In this document: positions 50,502 to 57,442 of the stretch, one piece after another
Layout of the letters: every line of letters starts with the position of its first letter
Position numbering within the stretch: the stretch's first letter is position 1
NCBI GenBank assembly: GCA_964616825.1
Contig: CAZTSX010000007.1
Location: 62,001-126,000 of the forward strand
DNA length: 64,000 bases
Direction of reading: 5' to 3'
From: QYOJ01 sp964616825
Lineage (GTDB): Bacteria; Bacteroidota; Bacteroidia; Bacteroidales; FEN-979
Program-made: the position numbers and the translations under genes
The notes under the pieces: model-generated
Told to the model about the DNA's origin: nothing
Database searches by the model: none
Seen by the model: only the letters and a program-made list of their open reading frames with translations

Positions 50502-52913
50502 TCAAATGGTCATAACAACCTGTAGCGAGGTTGATCGCGGAGCCTCAATGGTGATGGGGCGAAGCGAATATTCGGTATTAAACACATTGTTCATCATCAG
50601 GGATATCTTGAAATCCTTGATCAGGTAGCTTACCCGAAAGTCGACGATGAAGTTTCCTTTGTTGTGATTTTCACGATACTCAACAATTCCCGAATGCATC
50701 GCGTTAGGTTTATCCAATTGGTATAAAAAAATATCAATATTTTTCATGAATCCGTAATATCGGCCTGTAACCCCTGCGGAAATCCTCTTTTTAAATGTAA
50801 ACTGAATATCTGATTTCCCCAGGTGCTGAATTCTGTACTTCAGGATATAGCCGGTCGTATCAGAGGATGTATTGATGTATGTATATTCCCGGATCTTCTG
50901 TGTAGACTGTTCAAAATGTTCGTAATAGACCAGGTTTGGATCCAGGGCAATCGGGTTAGAATAGGTATACCCGAGTATGACTGAAAGACCAAGGGTTCTC
51001 GTTAATGCTCCCTCACCCATCAATGCAAAATCGATACCATAGATCCGGGCAGGGCCAGTATTCAGAAATTTGAATCCGGTACTTTTATCTATAGTGGCGT
51101 TGCCCCAGATCCCGAAATTGAACTCTACATAGTTTTTGTAGTTCTGGAGAAATCCTGCCAGGTCGACCATACCGGTAAACTTGCCTAGTTTAAAGAGTTG
51201 CTTGACACCCAATTCGTAAGAGATACTTGTCTCTGATACGAGGTTGGGGTTTGGATAAAATCCGAATCCTCCCGAATTGGTGGTAATGTAGCGTTCACCG
51301 ATACTGGGCGCCCTGTATCCCTGTCCCACAGAAGCACGGATAAATGTTCCTCTGGCCGCCTGCAAATTGAATCCTGCCCGGAAGATAGGTTTGTTCTCAA
51401 AAAATTTGTCGATCTGGTAATACTCCCATCGTCCACCAACCAGGATCGTCAGGCGATCCATGAATCTTTTCTCGAATTGCATGTAAACGGCAAAATTCTC
51501 CGACTCATAGGTGCCAAATTCCCCTGCAGTCGTGGTGCTATCGGCTGCCAGAATCCCGGAAAAGACCTGGCCGTAGGAGTGTGAAAAGGTATTCATCAGT
51601 CCGGCGACCAACACCATACCACCCAGTTTCTTGAATTTCTTTGTGTACTGGTATTCACTGTATAAAGTCAGGTAGCTGTTTGTTTGATCGTTGTTGGCCT
51701 GGGTATTTCCGTAATAGACCCTGTTTTTGAAACTATGGCTGTTTCCGTTTTTGTTATAGTATTTAATGTAAGGATCCACGAAAAATGTGAACTCCTTGAA
51801 ATGTGATAACGCTCCGGGATAAGAACGATAGATGTTGGTATCAGCATCATACCAGAAGAAGGTCTGGGAATTGTCGCTATACATGAAGTTCCCGTTCAAA
51901 CCGTATGTCAATCCATCCACTTTTTTATTCCGGATGCGTGTATTGAAGTAAACCTTGGCTCGCCTTTCAAATTCGCCTTTATTAAATACCGAATCCGGTA
52001 CCGTTTCCGGTGTTCCTCCAATATACCCCTGATCTGTATAGTAGTTAGCTCCCACGCCGAGGTCAAAATTGTCAAACTTTTGGAGGTGCGTCACAGAGAC
52101 ACCATAGATAAGGGGATTCAAACCCGACCAGGGCGTAGCATATTTCCGGGAAGGTTTGCTATACATGCCTAAAAACGCTTTCACCTTGGTGATTGGTTTG
52201 TCTTTCGGAAAGGCTGTCCGGATGTTGATGGCACCTGTAATGGCTGAGGAGCCATAGATCACTGAAGCGGCTCCCTTTACCACCTCGATCTGTTCTACAT
52301 CATCGACCGGTAAGAATGACCAGGCGGGCCGGCCGGCATCGCCCCGTAGAATGGGCATCCCATCTACCATCACCATCACCCGGCTTCCCAGACCGGAGTT
52401 AAATCCGCTGCCACCGCGGATCTGAGGTTCATTATCGACAATGGTAATCCCAGGAATTTTGTCAATGGCTTTATCTATGCTAGACGGATTGGCAGCGTGA
52501 ATGGCTCCGGCTTTTAATACCTCAATGGAAGCGATCGCTTCCTGAACTTTCTGTTCATATTTTGAGCCGGTAACCACTACCGTGTTGAGCTCCTGTGTTT
52601 CAGGCGACATGATAAAGTCCAGGGTGATCTCCGTCCGCCCATTCACGATCACCTTTCGTTCCTGCTTTTCATAGCCTATACATGAAGCCACCAGCACATG
52701 ATCTCCGCTGGAAACTACAATACGATAATAACCATTACTATCACTGAAGGTTCCGGAGGCATCTCCTTTGATCCCGATGTTTACGAAAGGCATCAGTTCT
52801 GATGTCTCCTCATCAGCCACTTTTCCGGTGACGATACAGACCTGGGCAAACATGTTAACTGAAAAAAATAATCCTGTAAATACGACAAGAAAAACCGGGA
52901 AGAATTTTCTCAT
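50502..52913 (-). CDS. TonB-dependent receptor, colicin I receptor-like
   Basis: An 803-residue outer-membrane receptor. The signal peptide FFPVFLVVFTGLFFSVNMFA is followed by a carboxypeptidase-regulatory-like domain (VTGKVADEETSELMPFVNIG), then the plug with SIDKAIDKIPGITIVDNEPQ and IRGGSGFNSGLGSRVMVMVD, DGMPILRGDAGRPAWSFLPV, and a barrel ending in an aromatic-containing strand (QVVMTI). The plug is of the siderophore/vitamin type. The ATG at 52913 starts the signal peptide and has a TATTTTTG box 19 bases upstream. Confidence 0.92.
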   Translation of the reverse strand: MRKFFPVFLVVFTGLFFSVNMFAQVCIVTGKVADEETSELMPFVNIGIKGDASGTFSDSNGYYRIVVSSGDHVLVASCIGYEKQERKVIVNGRTEITLDFIMSPETQELNTVVVTGSKYEQKVQEAIASIEVLKAGAIHAANPSSIDKAIDKIPGITIVDNEPQIRGGSGFNSGLGSRVMVMVDGMPILRGDAGRPAWSFLPVDDVEQIEVVKGAASVIYGSSAITGAINIRTAFPKDKPITKVKAFLGMYSKPSRKYATPWSGLNPLIYGVSVTHLQKFDNFDLGVGANYYTDQGYIGGTPETVPDSVFNKGEFERRAKVYFNTRIRNKKVDGLTYGLNGNFMYSDNSQTFFWYDADTNIYRSYPGALSHFKEFTFFVDPYIKYYNKNGNSHSFKNRVYYGNTQANNDQTNSYLTLYSEYQYTKKFKKLGGMVLVAGLMNTFSHSYGQVFSGILAADSTTTAGEFGTYESENFAVYMQFEKRFMDRLTILVGGRWEYYQIDKFFENKPIFRAGFNLQAARGTFIRASVGQGYRAPSIGERYITTNSGGFGFYPNPNLVSETSISYELGVKQLFKLGKFTGMVDLAGFLQNYKNYVEFNFGIWGNATIDKSTGFKFLNTGPARIYGIDFALMGEGALTRTLGLSVILGYTYSNPIALDPNLVYYEHFEQSTQKIREYTYINTSSDTTGYILKYRIQHLGKSDIQFTFKKRISAGVTGRYYGFMKNIDIFLYQLDKPNAMHSGIVEYRENHNKGNFIVDFRVSYLIKDFKISLMMNNVFNTEYSLRPITIEAPRSTSLQVVMTI

Positions 52914-52931
52914 AATGCCTACTTTGGAAAA

Positions 52932-52939
52932 CAAAAATA
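52932..52939 (-). promoter_or_regulatory. Predicted -7 box for the TonB receptor gene
   Basis: Minus strand TATTTTTG, exact TAnnTTTG match, 19 bases from the ATG. No TTG at the expected -33 distance (a TTG is about 15 bases upstream). Confidence 0.5.
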
Positions 52940-52971
52940 GGAATTTCTTTTTAACAAGATGTTAAAGAAAG

Positions 52972-54921
52972 TTAAGATATAGGTCCATCCTTAAATACCA
53001 ATGACTTATATCTAATAGATGGGGAGGGGATGTCAGGGCCAAGCCCTAATGCCGGCCACTTTTGATCAACCTTCCGGATGGTTTCATCATCCATCATGAT
53101 CACATTCGGCCAATCCCGATGAAAATCGTCCAGTTTGGCTGTTTTGCGGGTAGCATCGATGAAGAGGCATGGGAAGAGTTTACCTTCATAATCCACATAA
53201 AAGCAATCCCGGAGCGGGTCGATATTATTAGCTCCAAGCCACACCACAGTTGACAACTCTTCCGGATTCACACATTCATCAACCATCACCACAAAACGAA
53301 TGTTCCGGATGATCCCGTTTCCGACCAGTTTTTGTGCCAGGTTCCGTGTTTGCCCTCTGTCTGTTTTTTTCAAAGCGACAATCAGGACACTGATCTCCAA
53401 TTTCAACATAGAGTCGTTGATCGCAACAATCTCCGGCAACAATGTTGACAGTTTCTCCCGGTCGATTGTTCCTTCGGTTTCTGGAGAAGAGCCCACATCT
53501 TTGCCTGGTAATTTTGTTGTTGCATCCAGACCGATTTTACTACCGGAAGCATATTTTGTACTGGAATGGTCGAGGATATCCAGGGGTCCTTTGCTGAAGA
53601 GGATATGCTGCAACGGGTTGACATGCCTGGATATCGCTTTGCCTACAGCCCGGTAATCGGTTAATTTCACATCCGGATCTGTCACGATCATAATCTTGTT
53701 AAACATCATCTGGCCTGCGCCCCATAATGCATTCATCACTTTTTCGGCTTGTCCCGGATACGTTTTATCGATACTGGAGAGGACGATGTTATGAAAGACA
53801 CCTTCAAGCGGCATATGCATATCGGTGAGTTCCGGTACCACACTCATCTTCAATGGGGTGATAAAGATCCGTTCGGTGGCTTTTCCGATCCATCCATCCT
53901 CCTGGGGCGGGATCCCAACGATGGTTGCCGGGTAAACCGCCCCTTTGCGGTGGGTGATGCATGTCACATGAAAACGGGGGAACTGATCGGCCAGGGAATA
54001 GAAACCGGTATGATCCCCGAAAGGTCCTTCCTGAATCAGTTCCTCCTGCGGATCGACATAACCTTCGATCACAAAATCAGCATCGGCAGGCACTTCAAGG
54101 TCGTTGGTAATGCATTTCACCAGCTCTACCCTTTTCTTCCGCAAAAAACCAGCCAGTAAGTATTCATCGAGGTTCTCCGGCAGCGGAGCGGTAGCTACAT
54201 AAGTGTATACCGGATCTCCGCCCAGGGTTACCGAGACCGGCATCCGCATCCCCAGTTTCTTGTATCTCAGGTAATGGTTTGCAGATCCTTTATGCAGATG
54301 CCAGTGCATCCCTGTAAGGTCGGGGCCAAACACCTGCATACGATACATGCCCAGGTTTCGGATGCCGTTACCCCGCCCCTGGCCCCTCCCCAAATAGGGA
54401 GGGGAGAATCGGGGATCCGGGATCCGGGATCCGGGATCAATGGTATGCACACAAGGCAGTGTGATGAACGGGCCGCCATCGGCAGGCCAGCAGGTAAGGA
54501 CCGGGAGTTTTGTCAGATCGGGTTCGTGCATCACTACCTCCTGGCAACTTCCTTTTCCTTTCCTGGTTTTGGGTATCCATGAAGCAAGTTCCCGAAGGAT
54601 TGGAAGCACCTTAACTTTATCGATCAAGCGATCTTTGGGTGACATGAATGCCTTCATGATCTCTTCGATATCCTTCCCAACGTCATCGAGGTTGTTCAAT
54701 CCCAATGCCATACAGATCCTCTTCTCCGAACCAAACGCATTGATCAGTAACGGGAAATCTGTACCGGTATTCTCGAACAGAAGAGCGGGGCCATTGTTTT
54801 TGGACACTCTGTCGGTGACCTCAGTGATCTCCAGTTGTGGAGAGATAAATTCATTGATACGGATCAACTCATCGGCATCTTCGAGAGCTGAAATGAAGTG
54901 AGAAAGGTTTTTATAAGGCAT
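52972..54921 (-). CDS. UbiD family decarboxylase with a repeat-encoded insertion
   Basis: A 649-residue enzyme of the UbiD family, which uses prenylated FMN; in Bacteroidota the long form acts in menaquinone synthesis. Motifs: PALLFENTGTDFPLLINAFG, LPVLTCWPADGGPFITLPCV, NLGMYRMQVFGPDLTGMHWH, QEGPFGDHTGFYSLADQFPR and HITHRKGA-like CITHRKGAVYPATIVGIPPQ with the EDGWIGKATE segment. Residues about 161-184, between VHTIDPG and IRNLGMYRM, are repeat-derived (SRIPDPRFSPPYLGRGQGR) where relatives have a short KDPETG-like turn. The frame and all flanking motifs are intact, so the enzyme probably tolerates the loop. Confidence 0.92.
   Translation of the reverse strand: MPYKNLSHFISALEDADELIRINEFISPQLEITEVTDRVSKNNGPALLFENTGTDFPLLINAFGSEKRICMALGLNNLDDVGKDIEEIMKAFMSPKDRLIDKVKVLPILRELASWIPKTRKGKGSCQEVVMHEPDLTKLPVLTCWPADGGPFITLPCVHTIDPGSRIPDPRFSPPYLGRGQGRGNGIRNLGMYRMQVFGPDLTGMHWHLHKGSANHYLRYKKLGMRMPVSVTLGGDPVYTYVATAPLPENLDEYLLAGFLRKKRVELVKCITNDLEVPADADFVIEGYVDPQEELIQEGPFGDHTGFYSLADQFPRFHVTCITHRKGAVYPATIVGIPPQEDGWIGKATERIFITPLKMSVVPELTDMHMPLEGVFHNIVLSSIDKTYPGQAEKVMNALWGAGQMMFNKIMIVTDPDVKLTDYRAVGKAISRHVNPLQHILFSKGPLDILDHSSTKYASGSKIGLDATTKLPGKDVGSSPETEGTIDREKLSTLLPEIVAINDSMLKLEISVLIVALKKTDRGQTRNLAQKLVGNGIIRNIRFVVMVDECVNPEELSTVVWLGANNIDPLRDCFYVDYEGKLFPCLFIDATRKTAKLDDFHRDWPNVIMMDDETIRKVDQKWPALGLGPDIPSPSIRYKSLVFKDGPIS
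54370..54440. repeat. Palindromic and GGATCC-type repeats inserted in frame in the UbiD gene
   Basis: CCCCTCCC, loop CAAATA, GGGAGGGG (an 8-bp perfect hairpin) followed by GGGGATCC and three further GGGATCC-type units. This looks like intergenic repeat DNA but lies within a conserved coding region and adds about 23 residues without shifting the frame. Confidence 0.8.
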
Positions 54922-54939
54922 GGCGTTTCACCAATGGAT

Positions 54940-55087
54940 TTCAATCTAATTTCTAATTTCTAAACTCTAAACAATCTCAAATATCAAATGTTCAAAATTC
55001 AAAACTATGAAGCTTGATTTTTGTTTGATCGTTTGAATTTGGTTTTTTGAATTTGTTTCGGATTTAGGATTTGGGATTTAGAGTTTA
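54940..55087. repeat. AT-rich low-complexity spacer
   Basis: Imperfect units such as TTTCTAATTTCTAAACTC, TCAAATATCAAATGTTCAAA and, inverted, TTTGAATTTGG, TTTTTTGAATTTG and GGATTTAGGATTTGGGATTT. The left half is roughly complementary to the right half, so a long weak hairpin could form. No gene is visible. Confidence 0.55.
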
Positions 55088-55107
55088 TGTGTGCAACAGA
55101 GCCTTTT

Positions 55108-55527
55108 CTATTCTTCTGTATTAAAGCTTTTATCTCCAAATTTCTCCGGCTGATCTGCATCGTTGTATTTCGAAGGACATTTCAGAAGAAGGCTCTTGGC
55201 CATAAACAAGCTATCCCCCTGCATTGATCCGATGACTACTACATTCTCCGATTTCTCGAAATCCTGGGGTTTTGCATCCTGATAGATTACCTTCTTCTCC
55301 AGTCCGTTTTCGTCAAGCATGTAGAAGACAAACTCATTCGGATTATTCTCTGCATCGTAGATCAACTCCCGATCCGGACTAAGGTTCCCGATGATATGGT
55401 ACTCTTTCTCCTGATTCTCCGTTGCCAATGTGAAGTTGGCATAGGTGCTGGAGTCTGTAAGTGTAGTTATCACCACTCCTACAGCTATCACAACCACGAG
55501 AATGATGATAATATGGATGGTTTTCAT
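55108..55527 (-). CDS. ccmE: Cytochrome c maturation protein CcmE, CxxxY type
   Basis: A 139-residue periplasmic heme chaperone held by one N-terminal helix (IHIIIILVVVIAVGVVITTL). The OB-fold part reads YHIIGNLSPDRELIYDAENN, FVFYMLDENGLEKKVIYQDA, and ENVVVIGSMQGDSLFMAKSL. The heme-binding motif is LLKCPSKYND: C117 and Y121 replace the usual HxxxY. CxxxY-type CcmE is known from archaea and some Desulfovibrio, where the Cys binds heme. It follows ccmD with a four-base overlap and would pass heme to apocytochromes in System I maturation. Confidence 0.9.
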   Translation of the reverse strand: MKTIHIIIILVVVIAVGVVITTLTDSSTYANFTLATENQEKEYHIIGNLSPDRELIYDAENNPNEFVFYMLDENGLEKKVIYQDAKPQDFEKSENVVVIGSMQGDSLFMAKSLLLKCPSKYNDADQPEKFGDKSFNTEE

Positions 55528-55670
55528 AAATCTGATCCTCTCTCTTTCTCTTTTAATTCCTTCTCAATCTTGCCTATCTTCCTATCAATGAAATAAAGAT
55601 AGACGAAGATTCCTGCAAGGATCACAGCTAATACAGTGACAACGATATATATTTTGTTTTCCGGGTTCAT
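55524..55670 (-). CDS. ccmD: CcmD-like small membrane protein of heme export
   Basis: A 48-residue gene: NPENKIYIVVTVLAVILAGI then FVYLYFIDRKIGKIEKELKE and a charged end. One N-terminal helix followed by a cytoplasmic basic/acidic helix is the CcmD layout, and its place between ccmC and ccmE is the standard one. Its stop codon overlaps the ccmE start (ATGA). CcmD is known to help release heme-loaded CcmE from CcmABC. Confidence 0.85.
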   Translation of the reverse strand: MNPENKIYIVVTVLAVILAGIFVYLYFIDRKIGKIEKELKEKERGSDL

Positions 55671-55706
55671 AGTTAAAATTCAGGTTCAAGGTTTAATTAT
55701 TCATTT

Positions 55707-55760
55707 GCTTCGTCACTACCTGCTTCACTACGTTCGCAGCTTCTGCTCCTTGCAATGACA
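55707..55760. repeat. Dispersed repeat A, copy 3 (expanded)
   Basis: GCTTCGTCACTACC, an internal second unit GCTTCACTACGTTCGCAGC, then TTGCAATGACA. Same orientation as the copy at 7791; lies between ccmC and ccmD. Confidence 0.7.
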
Positions 55761-55767
55761 ATTCTTG

Positions 55768-56460
55768 TTAGTTGATATTTTCTAGATTGTGTTTGATGAG
55801 CTTTATCCTTATCCGTAGATTCATAATCCAGAAGCCAAGCAGGATCCAGCCTGCCATAGCCGGATAAAAGACCGTACGGGTTGAGGGAGATAGATCCAGG
55901 GCCATAATTGGTGTCCCATCCTGGCCGGGGTGAATCGTTGAGCTGGACAATCGGGGGAGGATCAGCACGAAGACAATCCAGAGGATAAAGGCAAAAATAT
56001 TATATACCGCTGCCACCTTGGCCCGCTTATGCCGATCATCGATTGATCCCCGGAGAATTACATATGCCAGGTAGACGAACATGCCAACGGCGGCTCCATC
56101 CAGTTTCGGGTCTCTGACCCAAAAAGCGCCCCATGTATTTTTTGCCCAGATCGCCCCAGTGATCAATCCCAGGACACCAAACATCACTCCCACATTTACC
56201 GCTTCCACAGCAACCGCATCTTCTTTTTCACTAAATCCTCGCAGGTATCTCAAACTGAAAATAAAAGAGGTGATCAGCATGGCAAACATCCCGAACCACA
56301 TCCCCACGTGGTAGAATACATTCCGTAATGATCCGCCGATCATTGTCTCCGGAACCGGAACAATAAATCCATAGATCACTGCGTAAAGAAGCAGGATAAA
56401 TGAGAGTGCTTTCCACCAGAGGCCTTTTACTAAACAATTCTTTGTCACTGTGATGTTCAA
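55768..56460 (-). CDS. ccmC: Heme exporter CcmC
   Basis: A 230-residue membrane protein with six helices. The WGxxW-type heme-handling segment reads AKNTWGAFWVRDPKLDG, between VFGVLGLITGAIW and AVGMFVYLAYVILR; flanking histidines (NVFYHVGMWFGMFA; near STIHPGQDGTPI) would bind heme. It loads heme onto CcmE. No ATG exists near the N-terminus: the frame opens with TTG at 56460, with GTG at 56448 as the alternative. Upstream is a GAAATACG-type repeat that fills the gap to ccmB. Confidence 0.9.
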   Translation of the reverse strand: MNITVTKNCLVKGLWWKALSFILLLYAVIYGFIVPVPETMIGGSLRNVFYHVGMWFGMFAMLITSFIFSLRYLRGFSEKEDAVAVEAVNVGVMFGVLGLITGAIWAKNTWGAFWVRDPKLDGAAVGMFVYLAYVILRGSIDDRHKRAKVAAVYNIFAFILWIVFVLILPRLSSSTIHPGQDGTPIMALDLSPSTRTVFYPAMAGWILLGFWIMNLRIRIKLIKHNLENIN

Positions 56461-56464
56461 GTAA

Positions 56465-56555
56465 TATGGAAATACAGTTGTTCGGAAATACGGTTATTTG
56501 AAATACGAAATACGAAAAATCACTTATTTCCGTATGACTTAATTTCTGTATTTCA
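56465..56555. repeat. GAAATACG-type repeat between ccmB and ccmC
   Basis: Units GGAAATACAG, GGAAATACGG and GAAATACGAAATACGAAAAA, then the inverted TTATTTCCGTATG and TTTCTGTATTTCAG. The left and right halves can pair. It occupies almost the whole 97-base gap. Confidence 0.7.
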
Positions 56556-56557
56556 GC

Positions 56558-57217
56558 TTAGTCGCGCCAAAGATACGGAAATAATAGATAGGCCAGAATG
56601 ATGACAGCGATGTTTATGGTGAGCAGTATGATCAGCGGGCCGGAAGTGCCAGGCCATTCAGAGCTTGTCAGTGCAATCTTCGAAATCTTCATCAGAGTAA
56701 GGAGGAGAGGAAGAATGACAGGAAAGCTGAGGATCGCCATCAGGGAGAAATTGTTACTGGCACGTGACGCGATAGCTGCTACCATGGTGAGGATGGAGGA
56801 TAAACCGAAACTTCCCAGGATCAATGTCAGCAGGAACAGTTCAATATTGACAACCTGGTTTCCCATCAGCAACAGAAACATCCCGAAAGAGAGAAGCGCC
56901 AGGATAGTCATCAGAAGCAGGTTGTAGAAGATTTTAGAGAGAACGACTGCCTGTGGGCTTACGATTGTATAATAATAGATATAACGGGCCGGATTCTCCT
57001 GCACGAAGCTTTTGCTGATCCCGTTTACCCCGACAAATAAAAGGATGATCCAGAACAGGGAGTTCCATGTCTCCTGAGTGATCACATTTTCAAATGCAAG
57101 GTAGGTAACAAAGATGGTTGAAAGGAGATAAAGCAGAATTCCGTTCAAAACGTACTTCTGCTTTAACTCCAGTTTAATATCCTTGCCAATAAGGACTTTT
57201 ATTTCTTTTAGCAGCAT
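56558..57217 (-). CDS. ccmB: Heme exporter CcmB
   Basis: A 219-residue ABC permease with six helices: KDIKLELKQKYVLNGILLYL is the cytoplasmic start, FVGVNGISKSFVQENPARYI the conserved loop, then LLLTLILGSFGLSSILTMVA and FPVILPLLLTL. It works with CcmA, CcmC and CcmD to extract heme-loaded CcmE. The ATPase gene ccmA is not upstream (a terminator and a T9SS remnant are), so it must lie elsewhere. A TATCTTTG box 19 bases upstream probably drives ccmBCDE. Confidence 0.9.
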   Translation of the reverse strand: MLLKEIKVLIGKDIKLELKQKYVLNGILLYLLSTIFVTYLAFENVITQETWNSLFWIILLFVGVNGISKSFVQENPARYIYYYTIVSPQAVVLSKIFYNLLLMTILALLSFGMFLLLMGNQVVNIELFLLTLILGSFGLSSILTMVAAIASRASNNFSLMAILSFPVILPLLLTLMKISKIALTSSEWPGTSGPLIILLTINIAVIILAYLLFPYLWRD

Positions 57218-57235
57218 TTGTTATGAATCACGCTG

Positions 57236-57243
57236 CAAAGATA
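57236..57243 (-). promoter_or_regulatory. Predicted -7 box for the ccmBCDE operon
   Basis: Minus strand TATCTTTG, exact TAnnTTTG match, 18 bases from the ccmB ATG and immediately after the terminator of the upstream gene. Confidence 0.6.
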
Positions 57244-57248
57244 AACAT

Positions 57249-57278
57249 AAAAAAAAGGGGCTGAACAGATTCAGCCCC
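57249..57278 (-). terminator. Rho-independent terminator of the propeller lipoprotein gene
   Basis: On the minus strand, GGGGCTGAA, loop TCTG, TTCAGCCCC: a perfect 9-bp stem followed by eight T. Confidence 0.92.
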
Positions 57279-57364
57279 AATATATTTACTATGTCTCGTT
57301 CCTTCCGGTTTTCGTTCTTAACTCCACTGTCATTCCATTCCCGTGAAGTCAAGTCCAAGATTCA

Positions 57365-57442
57365 TTATTTCATTAATATTAACTTCTTCGTCTCTGCTGT
57401 TTTGCCGTTCACAATGAGATTGTAAAATACAATAACCGCTAA
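57365..57442 (-). pseudogene. T9SS C-terminal tail cut off by an in-frame stop
   Basis: Directly after the TAA of the propeller gene, and in the same frame, the minus strand continues LAVIVFYNLIVNGKTAETKK then LILMK-stop. This is the last strand pair of a T9SS sorting domain. Either the propeller gene once ended in a sorting domain and has lost most of it, or this is the remnant of another cargo gene, or TAA is a sequencing error. Confidence 0.7.
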
